Assembly: GCA_002506535.1 (NCBI GenBank) | Contig: DAXT01000010.1 | Location: forward strand, 30,296 to 94,295 | DNA length: 64,000 bases | Reading direction: 5' to 3' | Source: Methanothrix harundinacea | GTDB taxonomy: Archaea; Halobacteriota; Methanosarcinia; Methanotrichales; Methanotrichaceae | The notes under the pieces: generated by a model | Databases searched by the model: none | What the model saw: the letters and a program-made list of their open reading frames with translations, nothing else | What the model was told of the DNA's origin: nothing | Made by a program: the position numbers and the translations under genes | In this document: positions 24,787-32,819 of the stretch, piece by piece | Position numbering within the stretch: the first letter of the stretch is position 1 | Layout of the letters: every line of letters begins with the position of its first letter

Positions 24787-24909
24787 CTAAGATCTCTTTC
24801 TCTCCCCATCGATCCCCAGAATGAAGCTCTTCACCGCCACCTCCTTTCCCGCCCTCTTCATCGCCTGCCGGACGAAGGCCTCCAGATTCGAGCAGCAGGG
24901 AACCTCCAT
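24787..24909 (-). pseudogene. duplicated 3' end of the ferredoxin-like gene at 25688
   Basis: The 40 codons read MEVPCCSNLEAFVRQAMK and on to an ILGIDGE-type end, closely matching the last 40 codons of the gene at 25688-26503 (LEMEVPCCSNLEAF, ILGIEGE). Similarity stops just above 24909 and at the stop codon. It cannot be a working gene because the ferredoxin domain is missing. With the intact copy it forms ~110-bp direct repeats around the gene at 25036. Confidence 0.8.
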
Positions 24910-25035
24910 CTTCTCATGGGGTCGCTCTTCTCAGCTCTATTTTTCGTGCGGCCTCCATCTGCGAGACGGACCAGATAAGGCGGTCTTCGACCAAAAAACC
25001 AAATAACATTGGTGCGCTTTAAAGTGGTGATCTGA

Positions 25036-25602
25036 ATGAAGATTAAGGCCGTGATCACAGGACCTGCGGTGCAGGACGTGGTTTATAAGGTATTCCTGAT
25101 GCACGAGGCCGTCATTGAGGGTATTGAGAGGTTTGCGGCCCTGAACGTATCAGATGATACGGTAGTCGTCCTAGCCGAGGCTGATGAAGACACGATATCG
25201 AATTTCAAAGATTTTCTGCGCACCCGTCGTCCAGAGCACGCTCAGGTATCCGAGGTCAGAATAGAGGATTTCAAAGGAAAGGTGATGACTCTCCAGGAGG
25301 CTACCACCTTGAATACCGTCGAGCAGATGGATAAAGCGATCCCCATCCTCATCAGCATGGACGGAAAGATGGAAAAGATCAGCGAAAAGATGGATCGGAT
25401 AGACGGAAAAATGGAGAGGATGACCGAAAAGATGGGTGGGATGGCCGGAACGATGGAGATGATGGTAGAAAAGCAAGATGAAACCGTCGACGAGGTGCGT
25501 GGATTGCGCGAGGACCTGGGAACCATCCATGGCGAGCGAATGGAGAGGATGGAAAGAGACATCTCCGCGATAAAGGCTAAGATCGGACTCTCCTTAGACT
25601 AA
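25036..25602 (+). CDS. acylphosphatase-fold protein with coiled-coil tail
   Basis: This is a 188-residue protein starting at ATG 25036 three bases after GGTGATC. Residues 1-85 follow the acylphosphatase pattern (KAVITGPAVQDVVYK, GIERFAALN, DDTVVVLAEADEDTI). The usual loop G-R-V-Q-G-V-G-F-R is altered to GPAVQDVVYK, so the phosphate-binding loop and catalytic Arg are changed and activity is doubtful. Residues 105-180 are heptad-like, with M-D/E-K-M repeats (KISEKMDRIDGKMERMTEKM) forming a coiled coil. It is probably an oligomeric binding protein. It lies between two copies of a neighbouring gene end, which suggests it arrived as an insertion. Confidence 0.75.
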   Translation: MKIKAVITGPAVQDVVYKVFLMHEAVIEGIERFAALNVSDDTVVVLAEADEDTISNFKDFLRTRRPEHAQVSEVRIEDFKGKVMTLQEATTLNTVEQMDKAIPILISMDGKMEKISEKMDRIDGKMERMTEKMGGMAGTMEMMVEKQDETVDEVRGLREDLGTIHGERMERMERDISAIKAKIGLSLD

Positions 25603-25687
25603 TCGGATTGTATCGGCGCTCCCGACATATTTTCTATCCTTATTCTTCCGAAGGCGCTGGTTATGCTCATACTTTAGAGCGCCGGCC

Positions 25688-26503
25688 TTACCCCTGCACC
25701 TCCCCCTCGATCCCCAGAATGACGCTTTTCACCGGCACCTCCTTTCCCGCCGCCTTCATAGCCTGCCGGACGAACGCCTCCAGGTTCGAGCAGCAGGGAA
25801 CCTCCATCTCCAAAACGGTGATATCCTCCACATTGTGGGCGGCGAGGATCGCGGCGAGCCGCTCGACGAAGCTCTTCCTCTCGTCGAGCTTCGGGCAGCC
25901 GATGAGGGTCACCCTCCCTCTGATAAAATCCTGGTGAACCCGAGGCGAGGCGAAGGCGGTGCAGTCGGCGGCTATCAGGAGGCGGGCGCCGTCGAACGAA
26001 GGGGAGTCGACGTGAGCGAGCCTCATCTGGACAGGCCAGTTGGAGAGCTGCGGCCTGCCCGGGGCCTCCACCTCTCCCCCGGCGCCGGTCCGGAGCCCCG
26101 CTCGACCGGCTTCGGCCATCTCCCGCCTCTTCGCCAGCTTCGAGGAGCCGAGCCTTCCTGCCCCCGTCCCCCTCAAAGCCATCGGGCAGCCGCCTTCCCC
26201 CTCGGCGGGGCCGTCCTCGCAGCCGCTCCCGCGCCCTGGCAAGGTCGCCTTTCGGGCCGATTCGACGGCCGGCTTCGCTGCACCCTCATCGAACTCCTCC
26301 GCCTCCCGCTCCTCCAGGGAGAGGGCTCCCGCCGGGCAGTCGCCGATGCAGGCTCCGAGGCCGTCGCAGAGGGACTCCCTCACCACCTTCGCCTTGCCGC
26401 CGACGATCTCGATGGCGTTCTCGGGACAGGCGAGGACGCAATTTCCGCACCCGTCGCATAGGGCCTCATCGATCTTTATGATCGTTCTATTCACTATCTT
26501 CAT
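25688..26503 (-). CDS. two-[4Fe-4S] ferredoxin-domain protein next to nifB
   Basis: This protein has about 271 residues. ATG 26503 directly follows GGGAGGTGG, so I prefer it to the longer frame beginning at 26611. Residues 8-65 bear CDGCGNCVLACP and CDGLGACIGDCP, two cluster motifs. An Ala/Gly/Glu-rich linker of about 90 residues (CEDGPAEGEGGCP) follows, and then a conserved C-terminal domain (LLIAADCTAFASP, GCPKLDERKSF, PCCSNLEAF) with more cysteines. It lies about 40 bases after nifB on the same strand and probably supplies electrons or accepts clusters there, which is inference from position. Confidence 0.88.
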   Translation of the reverse strand: MKIVNRTIIKIDEALCDGCGNCVLACPENAIEIVGGKAKVVRESLCDGLGACIGDCPAGALSLEEREAEEFDEGAAKPAVESARKATLPGRGSGCEDGPAEGEGGCPMALRGTGAGRLGSSKLAKRREMAEAGRAGLRTGAGGEVEAPGRPQLSNWPVQMRLAHVDSPSFDGARLLIAADCTAFASPRVHQDFIRGRVTLIGCPKLDERKSFVERLAAILAAHNVEDITVLEMEVPCCSNLEAFVRQAMKAAGKEVPVKSVILGIEGEVQG

Positions 26504-26544
26504 CCACCTCCCCCTCCTGATCCGGATCGGCGCCGCCGGGCCGC

Positions 26545-27471
26545 CTAGCTCTTCTTCTCGAACTCCTGCTGGACGTCGCAGCCGAGCTTTCCGATGGCGT
26601 CGGACCTGCACTGCCGGCAGTGCCTCATCTGCTTCATGATCTTGGCCATCTCGTCCTGGACCTTCTTCTTCTCCGAGGGGGTCGGGGGCGAGAGGTGGGA
26701 GAACTTGTACTGGGGGATAAGGGGCATCACGTTCTGGATGTAGACGCCGAGCTTCTTGATCGCCTTTGTGATCTCGATGATGTGGTCGTCGTTGACGGTG
26801 GGGATGATGACGGTGTTCACCTTGACGATCATCTTCCTCTTGACCGCCTCTTCAAGGCCCTTCAGCTGGTGGTCGAGGAGGATCTGCGCCGCCTCAAGGC
26901 CGGTGTACTTTTTGCCGCCGTAGATGACGTGCTCGTAGATCTCTTTTCCGATGTTGGGGTCAACGGCGTTGAGGGTGACGGTGACGTTGCTGACCCCGAG
27001 GGCGTCGAGGCGGTCGATGGTGTCGGGGAGGAGGAGGCCGTTGGTGCTGATGCACAAGATGACCTGGGGGTACTTCTCCCCCACGAGCCGGAAGGTCTCG
27101 AAGGTCTCCTCGTTGAAGAGCGGTTCGCCGGGGCCCGCCACCGCCACCACCTTGATGTAGTGGAGCTTCTCCATCACCTCGTCGACCCGCCGGAGCGCCT
27201 CCTCCGGCTTCAGGACCTGGCTCGTCACCCCGGGCCGGGTCTCGTTGACGCAGTCGAAGTCCCGGATACAGTAGTTGCACTGGATGTTGCACTTTGGTGC
27301 GACGGCGAGGTGCATCCTGCCGAAGCGGTGGCAGGCCTTCTCGCTGAAGCAGGGATGTTCCTGGATCCTCCTCAGCTGCTCGGGGTCCCAGGGGATCTCC
27401 TGGTCGCCGACCTTGGCGGTGGGATAGGCGTTCTCGCTCATGATCACGAACTCCGCAGACCTCTCTTTCAT
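26545..27471 (-). CDS. nifB: NifB-type radical SAM protein
   Basis: NifB fuses two [4Fe-4S] clusters and inserts a carbide to make the L-cluster precursor of the nitrogenase cofactor. The radical SAM motif CNIQCNYC follows HPCFSEKACHRFGRMHLAVA, a NifB-specific opening whose extra Cys and His bind the additional clusters. AGPGEPLFN and TVTLNAVDP are also family motifs. The C-terminus has CRQCRSDAIGKLGCD. There is no C-terminal NifX domain, as in many archaeal NifB proteins; the length is 308 residues. No nitrogenase structural genes occur in the window. Non-diazotrophic methanogens can carry nifB, and its cluster may serve methyl-coenzyme M reductase activation. Confidence 0.93.
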   Translation of the reverse strand: MKERSAEFVIMSENAYPTAKVGDQEIPWDPEQLRRIQEHPCFSEKACHRFGRMHLAVAPKCNIQCNYCIRDFDCVNETRPGVTSQVLKPEEALRRVDEVMEKLHYIKVVAVAGPGEPLFNEETFETFRLVGEKYPQVILCISTNGLLLPDTIDRLDALGVSNVTVTLNAVDPNIGKEIYEHVIYGGKKYTGLEAAQILLDHQLKGLEEAVKRKMIVKVNTVIIPTVNDDHIIEITKAIKKLGVYIQNVMPLIPQYKFSHLSPPTPSEKKKVQDEMAKIMKQMRHCRQCRSDAIGKLGCDVQQEFEKKS

Positions 27472-27600
27472 TTCTTCTCTAAAAGGGTATCTGAAAACGG
27501 ACCGGGGAAGAGAGGTCGGGAAGGGAGGTGATGGATACGAGTCGGGATAACCTCAACCTCTTCCCCATCTGAAGAAGCTCTTGCCCGTCTCAAAAAGGCC

Positions 27601-27700
27601 AGCAAGGGCAAAGGGGGCAAAGGGGGCAGAGGGGGTAGAAAAAGGTAGAAAGGGCGAGAAGGGCAGAAAGGGCAGAAGTGGCAGATTGAGGAGAAAGGGC
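27601..27700 (+). repeat. 100-base purine-rich tract
   Basis: Units such as AAAGGGGGC and GAAAGGGCA recur imperfectly over 100 bases, almost all purine on the plus strand, ending 10 bases before the srp19 TATA box. The minus-strand frame it creates is a Pro/Leu/Cys low-complexity artefact. It could form unusual DNA structure or act as an upstream element. Confidence 0.6.
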
Positions 27701-27709
27701 TTAAGGGGC

Positions 27710-27718
27710 CATAAATCT
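27710..27718 (+). promoter_or_regulatory. srp19 TATA box
   Basis: CATAAATCT lies about 35 bases before ATG 27748. Initiation near 27738-27740 would give a leader of about 8 bases. Confidence 0.45.
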
Positions 27719-27747
27719 TATCCGGCAGGGGGACGATCGGTCTAGAC

Positions 27748-28035
27748 ATGTCAGGAAGAGACGGCCGGGTGGTGATCTGGCCCGCCTACATCGACGCCGG
27801 CAAATCGAGGGGCGAGGGCAGGCAGGTCTCGAAGCGGGACGCCATAGAGAACCCTACGATCGACGAGATAATGGCGGCCGCCATGGAGATGGGGCTGCAG
27901 GCGGAGGCTGAAAGGGACAAACATTACCCTAAAGTGTGGTGGGAGAAGTCCGGCCGGGTCCTGATGCCGAAGAAGGGTCCCAAGACTGCCCTCGTAAAAG
28001 AGATCGCAAAGAGGATGAAACGGAGACGGGGATGA
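27748..28035 (+). CDS. srp19: signal recognition particle 19 kDa protein
   Basis: SRP19 binds SRP RNA and promotes attachment of SRP54, allowing co-translational targeting of membrane and secreted proteins. The 95-residue protein has VIWPAYIDAGKSRGEGRQVSK near the start and PTIDEIMAAAMEMGL and KVWWEKSGRVLMPKKG further on, all typical of archaeal SRP19. The C-terminus is basic (KRMKRRRG), as expected for RNA binding. It is monocistronic in appearance, with its own TATA box. Confidence 0.95.
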   Translation: MSGRDGRVVIWPAYIDAGKSRGEGRQVSKRDAIENPTIDEIMAAAMEMGLQAEAERDKHYPKVWWEKSGRVLMPKKGPKTALVKEIAKRMKRRRG

Positions 28036-28052
28036 CCCCTTTTATTTGAGAT

Positions 28053-28107
28053 GATCTGAAGATCAATCTATAGATCGATTTGAAGATCAATCAGAAGATC
28101 GGCGGAT
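28053..28107. repeat. short GAAGATCAATC direct repeats after srp19
   Basis: TGAAGATCAATC occurs twice (near 28057 and 28081), with further GATCGAT/AGATCGGCGGATC variants, in the gap between srp19 and DUF211. The segment is AT-rich and also has self-complementary GATC elements. Function unknown. Confidence 0.4.
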
Positions 28108-28166
28108 CAGTTCGTCGTCGTCGGCCTCAAGGCTAAAAACGGCCGAAAGCTGCTCAAGGCCGATCT

Positions 28167-28460
28167 TCATCTGTCCTGGGCGGTCTCCACCCCTTCAACG
28201 ATCTCTTTTCCTGCCACGACCTCGTCGATGCTGTGGATGACGCCTCCGAAGTCCTCGATCACCGACTCCACGGCCAGGTAGTCTATCTTGTCCCCTTTGA
28301 TGGTGATCTTGATCGTTTCGGTCTGCTGGTCTACCTCGGAGAGGCTCAGGTTCACCCCCGTTATCCCGCCGAGCTTGCTTAAGGCCTCGGCGAGCTCCAG
28401 GATCGTGGGGACATGGGGCTTCAATACGTCCAGTACCAGACGTCTGATGGCGGTGGTCAT
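28167..28460 (-). CDS. DUF211 family protein
   Basis: This is a 97-residue protein. ATG 28460 (MTTAIRRLVLDVLKPHVPT) matches the family start; the longer frame to 28538 would run into the divergent promoter. Strands and helices such as SKLGGITGVNLSLSEVDQQT, IKITIKGDKIDY and VIEDFGGVIHSIDEVVAG give a ferredoxin-like ACT/DUF211 fold. Archaeal DUF211 proteins form oligomeric rings and may bind calcium, with no clear metabolic role. It is divergently transcribed from the PHP gene with about 75 bases between. Confidence 0.9.
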   Translation of the reverse strand: MTTAIRRLVLDVLKPHVPTILELAEALSKLGGITGVNLSLSEVDQQTETIKITIKGDKIDYLAVESVIEDFGGVIHSIDEVVAGKEIVEGVETAQDR

Positions 28461-28536
28461 TGAAAACTCCCGGCGTCTTCTTGGGCGGGTTCTGTTGAAG
28501 GCAATACTTAATAACGTTTGTGATTCTGGCAATCTC

Positions 28537-29172
28537 ATGATCGATCTTCACACTCATACAGTATTCAGCGACGGCGAGCTGATCCCAAGCGAGCTCGTCC
28601 GCAGGGCCGAGATGAAGGGATATCGGGCTCTGGGGATCACCGATCATGTCGACTTCACCAACGTGGAGACGGTATTAGAACAGGTCTCCAAGGTGAAGGA
28701 GCTCGAGGAGGTCCTGGAGATGAGAATCCTGGCCGGCGTCGAGCTGACCCATGTCCCTCCGGCGAAGATGGAGAAGCTCGCGACCCTCGCCCGGAGGCTC
28801 GGCGCCGACCTCATCGTCGTCCACGGAGAGACCCCCGTCGAGCCGGTGGCCCCGGGGACGAACCGCAAAGCCATAGATATCGGGGCCGATATCCTCGCCC
28901 ATCCCGGCTTTTTGACAATCGAGGAGGCGGATCTGGCGAGGGATAACGGCGTCTGCCTCGAGCTGACCGCCAGATGCGGCCACAATTTGACGAACGGCCA
29001 CGTGGCGCGGCTCGCCCTGGAGGCGGGGGCGAAGATCGTCGTCGACACCGACGCCCACGCCCCCGAGGACCTCATCGACCGAAAACGGGCTATCGAGATC
29101 GCCCAGGGCTCGGGGCTGACCCTGGAAAAGGCGACGGATGTCGTCGACCACCACGCCATAATCGACCTCTGA
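28537..29172 (+). CDS. PHP-domain phosphatase (histidinol-phosphatase-like)
   Basis: This is a 211-residue protein from ATG 28537; the start gives the family opening MIDLHTHTVFSDGE with the first metal-binding H-x-H. Further metal ligands are in GITDHVDF, GVELTH, LIVVHGE, LAHPGF and DTDAHAP. The full set of PHP motifs is therefore present and a metal-dependent phosphoesterase is expected. Whether the substrate is histidinol phosphate is not shown by the neighbourhood, which has no other his genes. A TATA-like ATACTTAATA lies about 30 bases upstream. Confidence 0.88.
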   Translation: MIDLHTHTVFSDGELIPSELVRRAEMKGYRALGITDHVDFTNVETVLEQVSKVKELEEVLEMRILAGVELTHVPPAKMEKLATLARRLGADLIVVHGETPVEPVAPGTNRKAIDIGADILAHPGFLTIEEADLARDNGVCLELTARCGHNLTNGHVARLALEAGAKIVVDTDAHAPEDLIDRKRAIEIAQGSGLTLEKATDVVDHHAIIDL

Positions 29173-29187
29173 CGAAGAGATGGTACC

Positions 29188-29607
29188 TTGGACGTGGTGG
29201 CCGTCGACATATCGGGGAGGCATGCGGAAGGCGATAGGTACATCATGGTCTGTGCGTCGGTGGCAGCGAGGATATCCCCCGAGGGGGTCGAGGGGATCAG
29301 AAGGATGAGGCTCGTCCCTCTGGTGGCGGAGTCGGTGGATTTGGAGGTGGTGATCGGTCTCGTCGAGGAGTCGATCCGGGGGCTCTCCGGCGTCGTCCTC
29401 GCCGAGAGGGGCGACCTCTACAACCTCGCCCGGTGGCGGGTCGAGAGCATCCTGGGGCGGGAGTTCAAGTACCCCGAGTCCCGGGGAGAGAGGAGGGCGA
29501 TGGAGGTCGCCCACCACGCCTCCTTTGCGGGGCGGAGGCTTGTATTGAAGCTGATGGACGATGAGCCCGGCTATTGGGCTGGAAGGAATGCAGCCGGAGG
29601 GAGATGA
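29188..29607 (+). CDS. DUF2209 family protein
   Basis: This is a 139-residue protein starting at TTG 29188. It begins MDVVAVDISGRHAEGDRYIMV, an RNase H/actin-like beta-strand start, and contains LAERGDLYNLARWRVESILG. These fit DUF2209, an archaeal family of unknown function. Its stop TGA (29605-29607) overlaps the ATG of hflX (29604), so the two are translationally coupled. A nucleic-acid or ribosome-linked role is suggested only by that coupling. Confidence 0.82.
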   Translation: MDVVAVDISGRHAEGDRYIMVCASVAARISPEGVEGIRRMRLVPLVAESVDLEVVIGLVEESIRGLSGVVLAERGDLYNLARWRVESILGREFKYPESRGERRAMEVAHHASFAGRRLVLKLMDDEPGYWAGRNAAGGR

Positions 29608-30878
29608 AGGAGGAGAAGACGGCGGTCCTCCTCTTCCGGGAGGACCCGAAGGAAGAGCTCCGCCCCGAAGAGGTGGCGGAGCTTCGGGGGCTCGCCGAGG
29701 CGGCAGGCTACAGGGTCATCGCCGAGGTATCCCAGCGGAGGGGGAGGGACAGGAGGTTTCAGCTGGGGAGGGGGAAGATCGCCGAGGCGGCATCCTACGA
29801 GCCTGAGAAGCTGATATTCAACGACCCCCTCAGCCCAGGCCAGATCTTCAACATCAACAAGGAGTTTCTCCTCCAGCCGATGGACCGGTTCAACCTGATC
29901 CTGGAGATCTTCGCATCCCGGGCCTCCACCCGGGAGGCGATGCTCCAGGTGGAGCTCGCCCGCCTCTCCTACGAGGCGCCCTTCGTAAAGACGATGGAGT
30001 CCCTCAAGAAGCTGAGCGAGCGGCCCGGGTACCGGGGATCAGGGAAGTACGACGTCTCGATGTACAGGGACATCACGGGGAGGATGGCGAAGATCAGGGC
30101 GGAGCTGCAGGCGGTGGAGGAGACGGGGGAGAGGAGGCGCAAGAGGCGGAGGGATCAGGGCTTCGACCTGGTGGCCCTGGCGGGCTACACCAACGCCGGG
30201 AAGAGCACTCTATTCAACCGCCTCGCCGAGGAGTCCGTCGCCGCAAGAGATCAGCCCTTCACCACCCTATCCCCGACGACCCGGGCGGTGGCGGCAGGGG
30301 AGAGACGGTTCCTCCTCACCGACACCGTCGGGTTCATCGACGACCTCCCCCTCTTTCTGATCAAGGCCTTTCGGTCGACGCTGGCGGAGATCGTCGAGGC
30401 GGACCTCGTCCTCCTGGTGGTCGACCTATCCGATCCGCCGGAGCTCTTGAGGGAGAGGGTCGCCTCCTGCCACGAAGCCCTATGGGACTGCGGATGCTAC
30501 GCCCCCATCATATCGGTCCTGAACAAGGTGGACAGGATCGATCCCGAGGTCGCCCTGGAACGGTCCGATCTGATCCGGGACCTGGCCCCAAACCCCGTCT
30601 TCATCTCAGCCCGGGAGGGCCACGGCCTCGACTCCCTCCTCGATATGATAGCTGAGAAGCTTCCCCCCCTGGAGGAGTTCGTCCTCCGCCTGCCGTCGTC
30701 TGAGGAGGGGTTGAAGCAGCTCTCGAGGCTCTACGAGGTGGCGGAGCCTATGGAGGTGAGGTACGGCGAAGAGGTCGAGGTCCTCCTGAGGGGGAGGCGC
30801 GAGATCGTCGCAAAGGCGCTGAAGGGGGCAGGAAGGTCTCTGATCGATCCGGAGCCTTCGCCTCCGGCGGAGGAGTGA
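29604..30878 (+). CDS. hflX: GTPase HflX
   Basis: HflX is a ribosome-associated GTPase that splits or rescues stalled ribosomes. ATG 29604 overlaps the preceding stop. Residues 1-180 form the HflX N-terminal domain and linker helices (MDRFNLILEIFASRASTREA). The G domain has GYTNAGKSTLFN (G1), a threonine-containing switch (FTTLSP), DTVGFIDDLP (G3) and NKVDRID (G4). A C-terminal beta-rich extension follows. The length is 424 residues, normal for the family. It is followed after seven bases by a UPF0280 gene. Confidence 0.95.
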   Translation: MKEEKTAVLLFREDPKEELRPEEVAELRGLAEAAGYRVIAEVSQRRGRDRRFQLGRGKIAEAASYEPEKLIFNDPLSPGQIFNINKEFLLQPMDRFNLILEIFASRASTREAMLQVELARLSYEAPFVKTMESLKKLSERPGYRGSGKYDVSMYRDITGRMAKIRAELQAVEETGERRRKRRRDQGFDLVALAGYTNAGKSTLFNRLAEESVAARDQPFTTLSPTTRAVAAGERRFLLTDTVGFIDDLPLFLIKAFRSTLAEIVEADLVLLVVDLSDPPELLRERVASCHEALWDCGCYAPIISVLNKVDRIDPEVALERSDLIRDLAPNPVFISAREGHGLDSLLDMIAEKLPPLEEFVLRLPSSEEGLKQLSRLYEVAEPMEVRYGEEVEVLLRGRREIVAKALKGAGRSLIDPEPSPPAEE

Positions 30879-30885
30879 CGAGAGG

Positions 30886-31617
30886 GTGACGGAGGCATCA
30901 GATCTCCAGAGGGAGAGGTTCCGGCTGAAGGAGACGATCGTCACCATCACCGCTCAGGAGAGAGACCACCTGGAGGCGGCAAAGGAGGAGATCGCCCTCC
31001 AGCGGGCGCTCCTCGAGGAGTTCATAAGATCCGACCCCTTCTTCCTCGTCACCCTCGATCCCTACGACCTCCCCGCAAAAGACGCCCCTCTGATCGTCCG
31101 GGAGATGGCGAGGGCGGCCTCGGCCGTCGGTATCGGCCCCATGAGCAGCGTCGCTGGGACGATAGCCAGCTTCGCCCTGGAAGCGATGATCAGAGCCGGG
31201 GCGACCCACGCCGTCGTCGACAACGGCGGGGACGTCGCCCTCATCTCCGACCGCCCCCTCCTCATGGGGATATACGCTGGTCCCTCCCCCCTCAAAGACC
31301 TCGCCTTTGAGATCCCACCCCGGAAAAAGCCCCTCGGTATCTGCACCAGCAGCGGGACCGTCGGCCCCTCCATCAGCTTCGGCGATGCGGATGCGGCCGT
31401 CGTCGTCTCCGACGACGTCCCCCTGGCGGACGCCGCGGCGACGGCCCTGGGCAACGCCGTCGGGGAGGCGTCGCCCCTCGCCGACTCCTTCCATACGGTG
31501 GCGGTCCCCGGGGTGGCGGGCGCCCTCGTCATTCGGGGGGAGGAGATGGCGCTCTTCGGGGAGCTACCGCCGCTGCGGAGGGCGAGGCTCGCTCCTGGGC
31601 TGATCACGAGGGGGTAG
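30886..31617 (+). CDS. UPF0280 family protein (ApbE-like fold)
   Basis: This is a 243-residue protein starting at GTG 30886. MSSVAGTIASFALEAM and VVDNGGDVALIS, followed by GICTSSGTVGPSISFGDADA, are the hallmarks of UPF0280, a family related to ApbE flavin transferases. ApbE enzymes attach FMN to target proteins; whether UPF0280 members do so is not established. In methanogens it is often counted among conserved methanogenesis-linked genes. It lies in the hflX operon and no membrane segment is seen. Confidence 0.88.
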   Translation: MTEASDLQRERFRLKETIVTITAQERDHLEAAKEEIALQRALLEEFIRSDPFFLVTLDPYDLPAKDAPLIVREMARAASAVGIGPMSSVAGTIASFALEAMIRAGATHAVVDNGGDVALISDRPLLMGIYAGPSPLKDLAFEIPPRKKPLGICTSSGTVGPSISFGDADAAVVVSDDVPLADAAATALGNAVGEASPLADSFHTVAVPGVAGALVIRGEEMALFGELPPLRRARLAPGLITRG

Positions 31618-31691
31618 AGGCCTGCAATGGAATCGCCAGTAAGAGCTCCCTGGCTACCCCGATATCTTCTCCGTCATGAACAATCCGAATT

Positions 31692-31970
31692 CTATTTGGC
31701 TCCATACCCCCTCGGCACGAGACACTCCGGCCCCTCGCCGTTTAGATCCTTCCGCCCGGCGATGCGGAGACCCTCCCGGATAAGCCCCCAGTTCCTCTTA
31801 TCGCGGTACTGGAGGAGCGCCCGCTGGATCTCCTTCTCCCGCCCCTTGGGGACGTGGACGGGCTTTCCGGAGAAGGGGTCGAGGCCGGTGTGGTACATGC
31901 AGGTGGAGATAGTCAAGGGGGTCGGGGTGAAGCCTAGACCTGCTCGGAGCGGAGGCGGTGGTCCCGGATG
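31692..31970 (-). pseudogene. duplicated 3' end of the YgiQ-type gene at 32820
   Basis: The last ~85 codons of the radical SAM gene at 32820-34661 recur here: STCMYHTGLDPFSGKPVHVP, GREKEIQRALLQYRDKRNW and GPECLVP are diverged copies. One base is missing near 31935, and similarity ends at about 31970 (GTCCCGGATG). The catalytic domain is absent. The copy is more diverged than the ferredoxin-gene fragment, so it is older. It and the intact end flank an AT-rich gene at 32056. Confidence 0.82.
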
Positions 31971-32055
31971 CGCTCAATTGGGTCCATCTTCCTATTTTAC
32001 TAATCTCATCTGATGACGCACTGGATTTGCTGGAGAGCGCACCAAAACGATTTGA

Positions 32056-32607
32056 CTAAGGATCGAGAAATAATCTTATTTCTAAATATACAAAAAATAT
32101 ACTAAAAAAGATGGTCTCCAATAGGATTAAAGTGTATATTCTATTAAATGATATTTTAATGAGATCGATGTTAAATCCGCCACGATGAAGACCAATTTGG
32201 AATACTCCGTAATGAAGACGATACTGCTCGACAGGATAAATGTGCGTCCAAATGCCTTTCTTTTTATATAAATTAAACAATTCATTTTCGATCAATTTCA
32301 GACGCTCCCTTCTAACATTATTGTACTGGCGGAATAACTGCATCATGAGCCACCATGCGATAGCCAGATATTGTATTACAAAAACGCCTAAAATGGCAAG
32401 ATAAAATGAATATTTGAAGGTTTCATTATATTCTTTTACGAAATAACCTTGCATTGTAAAGAGGAGGGGTATAAATATGCTCGTTACGACCCAAGAGACT
32501 TTGTGGTTCTCCCACATACTTTCGTGCAATTGCTCATAATTAAATTTTAAAGTATTTATATAATCCTCATCTGGATCTCTGCTACAGGGTGACGATTCTT
32601 GCGACAT
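32056..32607 (-). CDS. AT-rich three-helix membrane protein of unknown function
   Basis: This is a 183-residue protein from ATG 32607. It has a polar N-terminus with YEQLHESMWENHK, hydrophobic segments at about 38-57, 66-88 and 155-177, and between the last two a cytoplasmic-looking charged stretch (RRERLKLIENELFNLYKKKG). The composition is AT-rich and unlike its neighbours. It lies between a duplicated gene end (31692) and the intact gene (32820), so it probably arrived as inserted DNA. The topology recalls small membrane effectors in defence modules, but no family is recognised. Confidence 0.7.
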   Translation of the reverse strand: MSQESSPCSRDPDEDYINTLKFNYEQLHESMWENHKVSWVVTSIFIPLLFTMQGYFVKEYNETFKYSFYLAILGVFVIQYLAIAWWLMMQLFRQYNNVRRERLKLIENELFNLYKKKGIWTHIYPVEQYRLHYGVFQIGLHRGGFNIDLIKISFNRIYTLILLETIFFSIFFVYLEIRLFLDP

Positions 32608-32709
32608 TTATAATCCTCTATTGATGGCTATTTCGTTGATAACGGCGTTATCCACTTTTTTCTTACCAAATAGCTCATCCTTTAGGCTTGATCGGGGCTG
32701 GCATGGCCC

Positions 32710-32737
32710 ATTCTAACTCTTACCATTTTGTTAGAAT
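32710..32737. repeat. 8-bp inverted repeat upstream of the AT-rich membrane gene
   Basis: ATTCTAAC (32710-32717) and GTTAGAAT (32730-32737) form a perfect stem with a 12-base spacer. It lies about 100 bases before the start at 32607 and might be an operator or a boundary feature of inserted DNA. Confidence 0.35.
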
Positions 32738-32819
32738 TTGTATAAAAGTCTATCGGCACAAATGAGGCAAAAATCATCATAGCTGAAATGTATCGTGTCC
32801 GAATCTCGGGATCGCGCCC

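Noticed and set aside
24858..25058. 66-codon minus-strand frame
   Set aside because: It overlaps the duplicated gene end in another frame and the start of the acylphosphatase-like gene.
26545..27471. Part of a nitrogen-fixation operon
   Set aside because: No nifH, D, K, E or N genes are present in the window; only nifB and a ferredoxin-like gene.
27468..27749. 93-codon minus-strand Pro/Leu/Cys-rich frame
   Set aside because: It is produced by the purine tract and is low complexity with no homologous look.
31627..32013. 128-codon plus-strand frame
   Set aside because: It is antisense to the duplicated YgiQ gene end, without ribosome site or motif.
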